From Paenibacillus anaericanus (GTDB lineage: Bacteria; Bacillota; Bacilli; Paenibacillales; Paenibacillaceae), in NCBI RefSeq assembly GCF_003994475.1, contig NZ_RZNY01000003.1:1-64000 (forward strand): DNA of 64,000 nucleotides, in the 5' to 3' direction. Every line of letters begins with the position of its first letter. Within the stretch, counting starts at the first letter, position 1. The position numbers and the translations under genes were made by a program. Of the stretch, positions 1 through 8,859 are shown piece after piece. A model generated the notes under the pieces. That model made no database searches. It was not told the origin of the DNA and was given only the letters and a program-made list of their open reading frames with translations.

Positions 1-95
1 TTTGCTGCACAGTTTCAGAAGAAATCTGCTTAATTCGCTAAAGGTAGTGTCCACTTTTTTGACAGAGGTCCAGTTATACAATTAAAATGTGAGGA
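1..95 (+). mobile_element. possible right end of an IS3-like element
   Basis: The first codons of the window can be read as the tail of an open frame ending in a TAA at 31-33. It is followed by a segment at 46-75 (TGTCCACTTTTTTGACAG, then AGGTCCAG) that resembles the terminal inverted repeat of IS3-family elements, which often carry TGTC-ACTTTTTTGACA just after the transposase stop. The rest of any element lies outside the window, so this rests on a short resemblance only. Confidence 0.25.
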
Positions 96-163
96 TTGGC
101 AACTTAGCCAAATTTAACTGTACTTTGTGCAACTATTAGTGAAAGGGGACTGGAGTATAAAAA

Positions 164-213
164 ACATCACCCTCAGCAATCCTCTGTAGAACTAGGATGC
201 TATGGGTGATGCC
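164..213 (-). terminator. intrinsic terminator of the oxidoreductase gene
   Basis: Two arms (about 164-184 and 193-213) form an imperfect hairpin with paired CATCACCC/GGGTGATG and a second paired block AATCCT/AGGAT. It lies just past the stop of the minus-strand oxidoreductase gene, and the run of A at 159-163 gives U residues on that transcript. Confidence 0.6.
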
Positions 214-235
214 CTTATGTTTCTTCATTTTCTTT

Positions 236-1291
236 TTACAAATTCAAATGTACTACTTCTCCGGTTTTATCGGATTCAAACACAGCTTCCATCAAAGTCA
301 TAATGCGTAATACTTCTTCATTAGTTACGATTCGTTCAGCCGTATTTTCAATAGTATCAATAAAATTATAGTAGAAGTCACGTACGTCGCACTCAACTCT
401 AGGTACTGGATACTCTGATACGGTATTCTCTGCACGTGGGGCCATCGTTTTGGTCAGTCCTGCACCAGCTACGATAGGTACGGCATCACTAGTATCTGCT
501 TGATCCCATTTCGCGACTTTCCCGTTCATATCCCAGTCTTCGATTACCGCTGCACCGTTCAAACCTGTTACATACCATAGAGGCAATGTAATGAAATTCG
601 TTGTTCCAACTTCCATCAGGGCCGTTCTTCCACCCTCAAAGGTGAGGTATACTTTCACACCATCATCAACTTCATGGCCTAAAATATAACTTAGTTTTGC
701 GTAAACGCTCGTAACCTTTTCTGGGAACAAAATCAATAAGCGGTCTAGTAAATGTACGCCCCAATCTAGGAGCATGCCGCCACCATGTTTAAGATCATGA
801 CGCCAGTCCCCAGGGATTCCACGAGAACCATGAACCCGTGTCTCTACATAAAATACGTCACCAAGCTCTTTTTCATCGACAAGTTTCTTAATCGCTAAAT
901 AGTCTTCATCCCAGCGACGATTTTGATGAACCATGAACACTTTTCCAGTCTCTTCTGAAGCGCTCATTACATCCTTAACTTCTTGGCTGTTCATCATAGC
1001 TGGCTTCTCACAAATAACATGCTTACCCGCATGCAAAGCTTGTAATGTAATAGGGTGATGACTATCATTTGGAGTGGCAATTAAAATAATATCAACAGAG
1101 GGATCATCTAGTACAGCTTGATAATCCTCGTAAACTTTATAACCTTTCGTACGCGCTTCAGCTTGTCTCACTTCTTTAATATCATAGACACCCGTAACCT
1201 TAATTCGTGATACTTCTTCTAACTTCCGCCCATGCTGACTGCCCATTCCTCCATAGCCGACAATAACTAAGGAATAGATTTTATTATTCAT
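236..1291 (-). CDS. Gfo/Idh/MocA family oxidoreductase
   Basis: Probable NAD(P)-dependent oxidoreductase acting on a sugar or inositol-like substrate in the cytoplasm. The N-terminus has the Rossmann signature GYGGMGSQHG, the EKPAM motif near residue 95 holds the family's conserved lysine, and the C-terminal half is the mixed alpha/beta domain seen in Gfo/Idh/MocA proteins. The 351-residue length is usual. An in-frame GTG exists at 1312, but an AGGAGGA ribosome binding site lies inside that extension and is well spaced for the ATG at 1291, so I use the latter. It stands alone, with a terminator after it and no transporter or sugar genes beside it, so the substrate cannot be named. Confidence 0.85.
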   Translation of the reverse strand: MNNKIYSLVIVGYGGMGSQHGRKLEEVSRIKVTGVYDIKEVRQAEARTKGYKVYEDYQAVLDDPSVDIILIATPNDSHHPITLQALHAGKHVICEKPAMMNSQEVKDVMSASEETGKVFMVHQNRRWDEDYLAIKKLVDEKELGDVFYVETRVHGSRGIPGDWRHDLKHGGGMLLDWGVHLLDRLLILFPEKVTSVYAKLSYILGHEVDDGVKVYLTFEGGRTALMEVGTTNFITLPLWYVTGLNGAAVIEDWDMNGKVAKWDQADTSDAVPIVAGAGLTKTMAPRAENTVSEYPVPRVECDVRDFYYNFIDTIENTAERIVTNEEVLRIMTLMEAVFESDKTGEVVHLNL

Positions 1292-1440
1292 ATCCACTGT
1301 CTCCTCCTGCACTTGTAGATTAATCAGTTTAGTTTCTATAATATATCATGAATTTCAAGATGAATATCATGTTTACCTTACTATTATCATGATGTCCATG
1401 CATATGATCATCACGTCCATACATAGCGATGCAAACAAAT

Positions 1441-1461
1441 AGTCCCCATAGTTCGGGGACT
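1441..1461 (-). terminator. hairpin downstream of signal peptidase gene
   Basis: Perfect 7-bp stem AGTCCCC/GGGGACT with a 7-base loop, 34 bases past the signal peptidase stop. The following T-tract on the minus strand is weak (ATTTGTTTG), so termination is plausible but not certain. Confidence 0.5.
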
Positions 1462-1494
1462 ACTTATATGTATATTATTATGATCCCATGCCTT

Positions 1495-2046
1495 TTAAAA
1501 CGAGTCAATGCCCATCACATGATCTTGCGGAACTGGGCCGATCATTCGACTGTCTTTACTATGGTTACGATTATCTCCCATCACAAATATAGATCCTTCG
1601 GCAAGAGTCCATACTTGATCAATACCCACTTCCATCTGTTCTTTAATATACGGTTCAAGTAACTCTTCACCGTTACGGTATAGTTTACCATCCTTAACTT
1701 CAATCGTATCACCAGGCAATCCGATGACCCGTTTGACATAAAAGATTTCTTCATCTGATTCCCCGGACATTAACCGAATAATAGGATGCTCTCTAATGTC
1801 ATCCATTAGCGTACGCTTCCGATCAACTCGACTATCGATAATGACAACATCACCGTAATCAGGAAGTTTGTTTAATGTATGTGAAAATTTCCAAGCAAAA
1901 ATCCGTTGATTATCTTTCAAGGTCGGTTCCATAGAATGACCATCTACCTTGTATGGTTGAATAATAAAAATGCCTATAATCATACTGAGTACAAAACCAA
2001 GTATAATCGAGATACTCCATCCTTGAATCTCTTTCCATACTTTCAT
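1495..2046 (-). CDS. sipS: signal peptidase I (SipS/LepB type)
   Basis: Type I signal peptidase that removes Sec and Tat signal peptides at the outer face of the membrane. A single N-terminal membrane segment (about residues 12-32) is followed by the catalytic-serine box GHSMEPTL near residue 36 and the lysine-containing box YVKRVIGLPGD near 103; the later box GDNRNHSKDSR is also present. At 183 residues it matches the short Gram-positive SipS class. The frame is open upstream to 2166, but AGGAGG sits 10 bases before the ATG at 2046, giving the standard short N-terminal tail. Single gene; other paralogues usually occur in Bacillales. Confidence 0.92.
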   Translation of the reverse strand: MKVWKEIQGWSISIILGFVLSMIIGIFIIQPYKVDGHSMEPTLKDNQRIFAWKFSHTLNKLPDYGDVVIIDSRVDRKRTLMDDIREHPIIRLMSGESDEEIFYVKRVIGLPGDTIEVKDGKLYRNGEELLEPYIKEQMEVGIDQVWTLAEGSIFVMGDNRNHSKDSRMIGPVPQDHVMGIDSF

Positions 2047-2283
2047 ATATGGCAAACCTCCTGTAGATGCTTTTCCTATATTATACATAAAATCATAGAC
2101 TAATAAAATAGAGCGGATAATCCAGCCTATATAAGATAGGTTCGGATTGGGTTTTGTGAACTTCACCCCACAACGTTAACCGCCTCTATAGCAATCACTC
2201 TGTGGACCAAATAAAAACATACATTAATATTTTGTTTCTGGACACTATAGATCTGTAAACAACTACAAAAAGGAGCGATTTAA

Positions 2284-2799
2284 ATGGGTGTTTTAAGTGG
2301 TAATCCAAAAGATGAACCTATGCATTATGGCGAAATTTTTGGTGTATGGGCGGCCTCCGTGGCTGCCAGAGGTGCAGTATCCTGCTATCAGACATATCTA
2401 AACCACGCTGGTGACAAAGACCTAAAAAAAATACTTAATGATCTTATTGATCAAGCTAAGTTGGAAATTAAAGAGTTGGACACAATACTCAGTGATAACG
2501 GGATTCCTTCAGCACCGATTATGCCTGATAAACCTCCTGTAAAGCTTGAAGACATTCCTGCGGGTGCAAAATTTAGTGATCCTGAAATAGCTGCTAAAAT
2601 TGCTGTAGATACTTCCGCTGGATTAGTTGCTTGTAGCCAAGCTATGGCTCAATCAATTAGGGAGGATATCGGCGCCTTATTTGCTAAATACCATCTCACT
2701 AAAGCTGCTTTAGGACTTAAAATATTGAAGCTAAATAAAGAAAAGGGTTGGCTCATCCCTCCTCCTCTTCAAATAAAGAGACCTGAGTCTGAAAAATAA
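2284..2799 (+). CDS. DUF3231 family protein
   Basis: Protein of 171 residues resembling the DUF3231 family, which is common in Bacillales and has no established function. The conserved opening around residues 14-60 (HYGEIFGVWAASVAARGAV, then a predicted long helix) corresponds to one of the four-helix-bundle-like units of that family; longer members carry two units, so this is a single-unit form. It has an AAGGAG site 8 bases before ATG, is followed by a strong terminator and is a monocistronic gene. No signal peptide or membrane segment is visible. Confidence 0.7.
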   Translation: MGVLSGNPKDEPMHYGEIFGVWAASVAARGAVSCYQTYLNHAGDKDLKKILNDLIDQAKLEIKELDTILSDNGIPSAPIMPDKPPVKLEDIPAGAKFSDPEIAAKIAVDTSAGLVACSQAMAQSIREDIGALFAKYHLTKAALGLKILKLNKEKGWLIPPPLQIKRPESEK

Positions 2800-2809
2800 A
2801 TTGAATCCC

Positions 2810-2839
2810 AATCCCGCTCATCGAGCGGGATTTTATTAT
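2810..2839 (+). terminator. intrinsic terminator after DUF3231 gene
   Basis: Perfect 10-bp stem AATCCCGCTC/GAGCGGGATT (2810-2819 and 2823-2832) with a three-base loop and a T-rich tail to 2839. Confidence 0.9.
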
Positions 2840-2944
2840 TTAGCGTGCTATATATTCTTATTGGGATACTATATATAATATATAATTACTATAGGAATTA
2901 CTTATAGCATAATCTCTTATATCTTTGTCATGGAAGGTGAATTC

Positions 2945-3874
2945 ATGGAACTCAGACAACTCCAATATACGTTACAAATCGCTGAAGAAAGAAATTTCTC
3001 CCGGGCTGCTGAAAAGCTTCATATCGCACAACCTTCACTCAGCCAGCAACTATCCAAACTAGAACAAGAACTCGGTGTCAAACTGTTTCATCGGAATACC
3101 AGTTCAGTTGAACTAACACATGCGGGTGCTAGCTTTATTACACATGCCAGAAAAATTATGGATGCCGTCGAACAACTGCGTCAAGAGATGGATGATATCT
3201 CCCAGCTTCGTGCTGGCCGCGTTATTATCGGAAGTATGCCGATTACTGGCTCCCATCTACTACCTTATGTCCTACCTGCGTTCAAAGAGGCTTATCCAGA
3301 AATCAGTGTCACTTTACTAGAAGATACTTCACTCAACTTGGAAAAACTGACGGCAGGCGGTGGGACTGATCTCAGCTTACTTTCACTACCACTGCAAGAA
3401 CCAACTTTAACTTATGAGACGATCTGCGAAGAGAAAATTGATTTGGCTGTACCACCCAATCATCCCTTAGCAAAGCTTAAATCAAAACCAGGTGGCGTTT
3501 CACTAGAACAACTTAAAGACGAACCGTTTATCGTTCTTAAGAAAGGTCAAGGCTTCCGTAAAATAGCACTAGATTTATGCAGAGACGCGGGTTTCGAACC
3601 TAATATCGTTTTTGAGAGTAACAATATTGAAACCGTGCAATCCCTTGTAGCAGCAGGCATGGGCATTACACTCGTTCCTAGATTTATCGCTCGGGCGGAA
3701 CGAAGTGAATTGATTCCAGTGTATGTGCCACTTTCTAGTCCCGTTCCAAGCCGTACTCTAGTTATCGCTTACCGCAAAGGACGTTATTTGTCCAAAGCGG
3801 CTGAGGCATTTATTGAAACTTTTAAATTAACGATGAAAGAGCATCTCCAAGATGAAAATGAGACGCAAGGATAA
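2945..3874 (+). CDS. LysR family transcriptional regulator
   Basis: DNA-binding regulator of 309 residues. Residues 1-60 form the winged helix-turn-helix typical of the family (SRAAEKLHIAQPSLSQQLSKLE), and residues about 90-295 form the periplasmic-binding-protein-like effector domain. The ATG at 2930 is in frame, but AAGGTG just upstream favours the ATG at 2945, which gives the classic MELRQL start. The effector is unknown. It ends two bases before the stop of the convergent mtnU gene. LysR proteins often control a divergent neighbour, but the upstream gene here runs the same way, so the target is not evident. Confidence 0.88.
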   Translation: MELRQLQYTLQIAEERNFSRAAEKLHIAQPSLSQQLSKLEQELGVKLFHRNTSSVELTHAGASFITHARKIMDAVEQLRQEMDDISQLRAGRVIIGSMPITGSHLLPYVLPAFKEAYPEISVTLLEDTSLNLEKLTAGGGTDLSLLSLPLQEPTLTYETICEEKIDLAVPPNHPLAKLKSKPGGVSLEQLKDEPFIVLKKGQGFRKIALDLCRDAGFEPNIVFESNNIETVQSLVAAGMGITLVPRFIARAERSELIPVYVPLSSPVPSRTLVIAYRKGRYLSKAAEAFIETFKLTMKEHLQDENETQG

Positions 3875-3876
3875 GT

Positions 3877-4698
3877 TTACTCACACATGCCATTTCCGTA
3901 AAGCTGTGGACGCCGATCTTCGAAGACAGGAATTCTATTTCTAACTTGATCAACCAGTGAAAGATCGATCTGGCCTGTAACGATTTCTTCTTCTTCACTA
4001 CCTTCGGCGACAATCTCGCCCCATGGATCGATAATCATGGAGTGTCCGAAGAAGGAATCGCTACCACTGTCCCCCGTCCGGTTACATGCGACCACATACA
4101 TTTGATTCTCTATCGCACGTGCCATAAGCAGTGTACGCCAGTGATGCAACCGTGGATGTGGCCACTCAGCCGCAACAAACATCACCTTCGCCCCATTGAG
4201 CGATAACGTTCGAGCCAATTCCGGAAACCGGATATCATAACATATCGCAGCTCCTGCAACGACTTCATCCAATTCAAAAGAAAGTGTTGCCTCACCAGGG
4301 GCTAAATACTTCTCCTCCTCCATTAAGCGAAACAAATGGATTTTGGAATATGCTCCTACCTCTTCTCCCTTGTTATTGAAGATAATCATCGTATTGTACA
4401 CTTTACCATCCCGCTGTTCAGCTATAGATCCTGCGATAACATGGATATCATGCTTTTTGGCAAACGTCGAAACCCATCCCCTGATCTCTCTCCCATCAGG
4501 GTCAGCAAGCTCGGAAATTTGCTCCAGCGCATAGCCGGTATTCCACATTTCCGGCAGTACAATGACATCTGGTTTGATTGGAGCTGCCGCCGCATCCTCC
4601 ATCCAGCGCTGCATGGTTTCACGATTGCACTGTGGCTCGCCCACCTCAATATGAGTTTGCAGTAGTGCTATATTCCAAGATGTCTCCCTCTGAGTCAT
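3877..4698 (-). CDS. mtnU: MtnU-like carbon-nitrogen hydrolase
   Basis: Nitrilase-superfamily amidase of 273 residues, close to Bacillus subtilis MtnU (YkrU). In methionine salvage such omega-amidases are thought to hydrolyse 2-oxo-acid amides produced by transamination. Glu of VVLPEMWNTGY, Lys of YSKIHLF and Cys of AAICYDIRFPE form the catalytic triad. The gene lies head to head with mtnE, supporting the salvage role. GTG (4719), ATG (4707) and ATG (4698) are possible starts; GAAAGG is best spaced for 4698. Other nitrilase-family amidases are possible on sequence alone, but the neighbourhood argues for MtnU. Confidence 0.85.
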   Translation of the reverse strand: MTQRETSWNIALLQTHIEVGEPQCNRETMQRWMEDAAAAPIKPDVIVLPEMWNTGYALEQISELADPDGREIRGWVSTFAKKHDIHVIAGSIAEQRDGKVYNTMIIFNNKGEEVGAYSKIHLFRLMEEEKYLAPGEATLSFELDEVVAGAAICYDIRFPELARTLSLNGAKVMFVAAEWPHPRLHHWRTLLMARAIENQMYVVACNRTGDSGSDSFFGHSMIIDPWGEIVAEGSEEEEIVTGQIDLSLVDQVRNRIPVFEDRRPQLYGNGMCE

Positions 4699-4838
4699 CC
4701 TAATCATCCTTTCTATCACATAACTCGCATTTGTTTCATCATAGTGTCCGCTTCATAATCCCGTCAATCCCATCTATACAACCCGGATAAATCATGTTAA
4801 ATTAGCAATATTATATTTTTGGACCGGAGTGTTGCAGG

Positions 4839-6050
4839 ATGAATTCAAGATCACCACAACCATTTGGCGGAAACTCTTCGTTTCCAATTGAACCCGCCGA
4901 AATCATGAAGAGATTGCCAACACAATTTTTCGCTTCATTAGTTGAGCGAGTTAACCATGAAATAGCGAGTGGACATGATGTCATTAATCTTGGTCAGGGT
5001 AATCCAGACCGCCCAACACCAGATCATATTGTTGCAGCTGCACAAACTGCGGCCTCGAACCCACTCTATCATAAATATTCCCCCTTTCAGGGATATCACT
5101 TTCTAAAGGAAGCCGTAGCGAAACGCTATCAGGAGGATTACGGTGTCACTCTGGACCCAGAAAAAGAGATTGCTATCCTATTTGGTGGAAAGACAGGACT
5201 GGTCCAAATCAGTCAAATTTTGTTGAACCCAGGTGACCTCTGCCTGGTCCCGGATCCCGGTTATCCGGACTATTGGTCGGGTGCCGCATTGGCTGGAGCA
5301 GAAATGTCGTTTATGCCCCTGCGTGCAGAGAATCATTACCTTCCAGACTATGACGCCATTTCCCCACGAGATCGTGAACGTGCAAAGTTAATGTTTCTGA
5401 ATTATCCCAACAATCCGACCGCGGCCACGGCACCTCTTTCTTTTTACGAAGATACAGTTAATTTTGCGGCCAAGCATGGCATTGTCGTTGCCAGCGATTT
5501 CGCTTATGGTGCTATTGGATTTGACGGCAATCGTCCCATAAGTTTTCTACAAGCGGAGGGTTCTAAAGAAGTCGGTGTAGAATATTATACGCTCTCCAAG
5601 ACATATAACATGGCAGGTTGGCGTGTTGCTTTTGCTCTTGGTAATGAAAAAATCGTCTCTCTCATCAATTTGCTGCAAGACCACATCTATGTCAGTCTAT
5701 TCGGAGCCATTCAAGAAGCAGCTAAAGTCGCATTAACTTCTTCACAACAAAATGTGAGCGATCTGATTAGCACCTATGAGTCCAGACGAAACGTATTGTT
5801 TACGGCCCTAGATGAGATAGGCTGGGAAGCAGAAAAATCCAAAGGCTCCTTCTTCGCCTGGCTTCCTGTACCCAAAGGCCATGATTCCGACTCATTCGCA
5901 AAGCTCTTGCTTGAAAAAGCCAAAGTGGCTGTTGCACCAGGTATTGGATTCGGCCGGCATGGGGAAGGTTTTATACGCGTCGGCTTGCTAAGTGAGGAGG
6001 AGCGCATGCGGGAAGCGGTACTACGTATTGGGAAACTCGGATTGTTCTAA
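4839..6050 (+). CDS. mtnE: methionine-salvage aminotransferase MtnE
   Basis: Class I/II PLP aminotransferase of 403 residues that converts 2-oxo-4-methylthiobutyrate to methionine as the last salvage step. It is highly similar to B. subtilis MtnE: LPTQFFASLVERVN at the start, GQGNPDRPTPDHIV, LFGGKTGL, YPNNPTAA, and the PLP lysine in YTLSKTYNMAGWR. A CGGAGTG site precedes the ATG. The first 22 residues extend beyond the B. subtilis protein, and an internal ATG at 4905 would match its length. It is read away from mtnU. The proline T-box leader begins about 80 bases after its stop, so it is probably transcribed separately from proB. Confidence 0.88.
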   Translation: MNSRSPQPFGGNSSFPIEPAEIMKRLPTQFFASLVERVNHEIASGHDVINLGQGNPDRPTPDHIVAAAQTAASNPLYHKYSPFQGYHFLKEAVAKRYQEDYGVTLDPEKEIAILFGGKTGLVQISQILLNPGDLCLVPDPGYPDYWSGAALAGAEMSFMPLRAENHYLPDYDAISPRDRERAKLMFLNYPNNPTAATAPLSFYEDTVNFAAKHGIVVASDFAYGAIGFDGNRPISFLQAEGSKEVGVEYYTLSKTYNMAGWRVAFALGNEKIVSLINLLQDHIYVSLFGAIQEAAKVALTSSQQNVSDLISTYESRRNVLFTALDEIGWEAEKSKGSFFAWLPVPKGHDSDSFAKLLLEKAKVAVAPGIGFGRHGEGFIRVGLLSEEERMREAVLRIGKLGLF

Positions 6051-6096
6051 TTGCCCCCGGTGAAATGGATACATCACTATAGTAAAGCATTTTGTT

Positions 6097-6125
6097 TTGC
6101 ATTGCCCTGAAACGCATGTTATTCT
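6097..6125 (+). promoter_or_regulatory. sigma-A promoter of the T-box leader
   Basis: TTGCAT, a 17-base spacer and TATTCT place a transcription start near 6132, just ahead of the T-box leader. Read from consensus only. Confidence 0.6.
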
Positions 6126-6131
6126 ATCAGT

Positions 6132-6400
6132 AATTAATATCGTTCGTCGTTCGTGACACATCAGTAAACGTGTAGACGGGACCAGTAGGAGAGATCAACG
6201 GAACCTCAGAGAGTAAATTCCTTAGGCTGTGAGAATTTACGGTTCGTCCCCTTCGAAACCTATCCCCGAGCGGCCGGTACATGATACCGGACAGCGCCCC
6301 TGTTACCGGGCTTAAGTTGGATGAGACTCATCATCAATAAAGGTGGTACCGCGGAAGTTAAACTTTCGTCCTTTGCGCTGCAAAGGCGAAAGTTTTTTTA
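6132..6400 (+). promoter_or_regulatory. T-box riboswitch, probably tRNA-Pro responsive
   Basis: Long leader RNA with the T-box signature AAGGTGGTACCGCGG at 6340-6354 followed by a terminator. Upstream lies a stem I region with the CAGAGAG motif (about 6207-6213) and GGCTGTGAGAA (about 6223-6233). A CCT triplet at 6259-6261, in the context CGAAACCTATC, is a good candidate specifier codon and would read proline, which fits the proBAC genes downstream. In this family uncharged tRNA pairs with the specifier and T-box sequences and stabilises the antiterminator. The specifier is an inference from position; the T-box itself is clear. Confidence 0.93.
6361..6400 (+). terminator. T-box terminator
   Basis: Stem AACTTTCG/CGAAAGTT enclosing CTTTGC/GCAAAG, then a run of seven T at 6393-6399. 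It overlaps the region that pairs in the antiterminator, so it is the off state of the T-box. Confidence 0.92.
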
Positions 6401-6428
6401 TTTTCTACTAAATTAAGGAGTGATCTCC

Positions 6429-7535
6429 ATGCTACCTCGCATTGTCGTCAAAATTGGAAGCAGCTCACTGACCTCGCTAGAAGGGGGATTAAACCGAGAA
6501 GCGATATCATACTTTGCTGCCGAACTATCTGCACTTTATCGTGCGGGATATCAACCCTTACTTGTTACCTCTGGAGCGGTTGCGGCAGGATTCCGTGAAA
6601 TCGGATACCCTGAACGACCCAAGTTGCTCCATGAGAAGCAAGCTGCCGCAGCCGTCGGTCAGGCTTTGCTCATGCAGACCTATCGCGAGGCACTCGCCGT
6701 ACATGGTATTCTCTCGGCTCAGGTGCTATTAACTCGTTCCGACTTCCATAATGTGAAAAGAACAGGCAACGCCAGTATGGCGGTGGAAGAGTTGCTCAAA
6801 CATAATGTGCTACCTATCATCAATGAAAATGATACCGTGTCTATTGATGAATTAAAGTTTGGTGACAACGATACCCTATCGGCGCTCGTAGCGAACCTGC
6901 TCAAAGCGAGTCACTTGATCATCCTGACGGACATGGATGGACTCTATACCGAGGATCCAAGGATTAATCCCGCTGCAACCCGGATAAATCAAGTCGATGA
7001 GATTACAGATGCGATTTATAGCATTGCTGGCGGCGCTGGCTCCTCTGTTGGAACCGGTGGTATGCGCTCCAAATTAGATGCAGCAAAAATCGGTGCCTTT
7101 GGTGGCGTACCCGTGTTTATCGGCAAAATGAATCAACCGGGTGAAATTTTATCCATACTTCAGGGAACAGGTAAAGGAACTTATTTTTCGACCCAATCCG
7201 CTTCCCTACCGAGAAAGAAACAGTGGCTTGGATTCCTCTCCACCCCTATAGGTTCCCTTGTAGTGGATGCAGGAGCTGAAGAGGCCCTTATCCGTGGCGG
7301 ACGTAGTCTTCTTCCTGTAGGTGTGCGTAAGGCCAAGGGTCATTTCCATGCTGGAGATGTGGTAGAGGTGTTTAACGGAGATGGTGAAATTTTGGGACGC
7401 GGAATTGTGAATTACGATGCGGAACAGTTACAAGATATCCTAGGTTTGTCTAGCGTGGATGTAGTGAAGAAGATTAATAGTGTCCATCGCTTAGAAGTCA
7501 TCCATCGTGATGAATGGATTTCTTTAAAATCATAA
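6429..7535 (+). CDS. proB: glutamate 5-kinase
   Basis: Phosphorylates glutamate to glutamyl-5-phosphate, the first step of proline synthesis. Residues 1-255 are the amino acid kinase domain (VVKIGSSSLTS start, FGDNDTLSALVA and TDMDGLYTEDPR), and residues about 275-365 form a C-terminal PUA domain, as in the long form of the enzyme. AAGGAG lies 8 bases before the ATG at 6429; a GTG at 6420 is too close to the site. It is the first gene behind the T-box, so it should rise when proline-tRNA is uncharged. This enzyme family is commonly feedback-inhibited by proline, which would add a second control. Confidence 0.96.
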   Translation: MLPRIVVKIGSSSLTSLEGGLNREAISYFAAELSALYRAGYQPLLVTSGAVAAGFREIGYPERPKLLHEKQAAAAVGQALLMQTYREALAVHGILSAQVLLTRSDFHNVKRTGNASMAVEELLKHNVLPIINENDTVSIDELKFGDNDTLSALVANLLKASHLIILTDMDGLYTEDPRINPAATRINQVDEITDAIYSIAGGAGSSVGTGGMRSKLDAAKIGAFGGVPVFIGKMNQPGEILSILQGTGKGTYFSTQSASLPRKKQWLGFLSTPIGSLVVDAGAEEALIRGGRSLLPVGVRKAKGHFHAGDVVEVFNGDGEILGRGIVNYDAEQLQDILGLSSVDVVKKINSVHRLEVIHRDEWISLKS

Positions 7536-7557
7536 ATAAATTTGAGGAGGTTACACA

Positions 7558-8805
7558 ATGAGTGAAGTAAGACAAAAAGCCGAGCTTGCTAAACAAACAA
7601 CTTCTATACTGAATCGTCTGACGACCGAACAAAAAAATGAGGCTCTGCAGATTATAGCTACAGCACTTATTGCAGGGAGTGATGCCATCATCGCTGCGAA
7701 TGAAGAAGACTTGATTCGCGGACGGGAGAATGGGACATCTACCTCATTGCTAGACCGACTGGCACTTAATCATGAGCGAATCAAAGACATCGCTGAGGGA
7801 CTTAGACAAATTGTCGATCTACCTGATCCAGTTGGCGATATCCTTGAAACGACAGATCGCCCTAATGGGTTGCATATTGTTAAGAAACGTGTACCACTCG
7901 GTGTGATAGGCATCGTTTATGAAGCTCGTCCAAATGTGACCGTCGATGCCGTGGGTCTATGCTTGAAAACGGGGAACGCCGTTGTCCTTCGTGGTGGTTC
8001 ATCAGCACTTTCGTCAAATCGCAAAATTGTGGAAATTATCCACAGTGCCTTGGCCACAAGCGCCATCCCAAGCCATGCTGTTCAATTGATTGAAGATCCA
8101 AACCGCTCATCCGTGGATGAAATGCTGAAGCTCAACGGTCTGCTCGACGTTGTAATCCCTCGTGGAGGCAGTGCGCTTATCCAGAATGTCGTTCAGAACG
8201 CCACAGTTCCGGTCATTGAGACTGGTGCAGGGATTTGTCATACTTACATTGATGGTTCTGCTGATTTGGAAATGAGTGCGGCAATTGCGATTAACGCGAA
8301 GGTACAGCGTCCATCCGTATGTAATTCTATCGAAACTCTGCTCGTTCATGAGACCTTCGCTAGAGCACATCTAAATGATCTAGCCCAACGTTTTCGTGAA
8401 GCTGGGGTAGAGCTCAGAGGCTGCGATCAAACTAGAAACTTTGTAGATTGGGCAATACCCGCTTCAGATGAGGATTTTGCTACTGAATATAACGATTATA
8501 TTCTAAATATTAAAGTCGTTCATGATCTAGATGAAGCTCTGGCTCATATCCAACGTTTCGGAACCAAACATTCCGAATGTATTGTTACAAATAACAGACT
8601 TCATGCCGAACGATTCCAACAAGAAGTTGATGCTGCCGCTGTATATCATAATGCCTCTACCCGCTTCACTGACGGCTATGAATTCGGCTATGGAGCAGAG
8701 ATCGGTATTAGCACCCAGAAGTTGCATGCTAGAGGTCCAATGGGTCTTCCTGCTCTGACTTCGAGTAAATATATCATTGATGGTAACGGCCAAATCCGAC
8801 AATAA
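7558..8805 (+). CDS. proA: glutamate-5-semialdehyde dehydrogenase (gamma-glutamyl phosphate reductase)
   Basis: NADPH-dependent reduction of glutamyl-5-phosphate to glutamate semialdehyde, the second proline step. The 415-residue protein has the aldehyde-dehydrogenase fold, with GVIGIVYEARPNVTVDAVG in the cofactor domain and the catalytic cysteine in QRPSVCNSIETLL near residue 255. The GAGGAGG site is 7 bases before ATG and the gene follows proB by 22 bases. ProA and ProB are thought to pass the unstable phosphate directly between them, consistent with the adjacent genes. Confidence 0.96.
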   Translation: MSEVRQKAELAKQTTSILNRLTTEQKNEALQIIATALIAGSDAIIAANEEDLIRGRENGTSTSLLDRLALNHERIKDIAEGLRQIVDLPDPVGDILETTDRPNGLHIVKKRVPLGVIGIVYEARPNVTVDAVGLCLKTGNAVVLRGGSSALSSNRKIVEIIHSALATSAIPSHAVQLIEDPNRSSVDEMLKLNGLLDVVIPRGGSALIQNVVQNATVPVIETGAGICHTYIDGSADLEMSAAIAINAKVQRPSVCNSIETLLVHETFARAHLNDLAQRFREAGVELRGCDQTRNFVDWAIPASDEDFATEYNDYILNIKVVHDLDEALAHIQRFGTKHSECIVTNNRLHAERFQQEVDAAAVYHNASTRFTDGYEFGYGAEIGISTQKLHARGPMGLPALTSSKYIIDGNGQIRQ

Positions 8806-8859
8806 ACGTAGCAGTAACAGTTGATATGCATCCCTACACAACGACAGGAGGTCCATTAT

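Noticed and set aside
2153-2170. TTGTGAACTTCAC segment that resembles half of a Rex operator
   Set aside because: The spacing and right half do not fit the inverted repeat, and it lies inside a frame extension upstream of the signal peptidase gene.
4720-4838. Possible SAM riboswitch between mtnU and mtnE
   Set aside because: The 119-base gap is too short and has no S-box core sequences or terminator.
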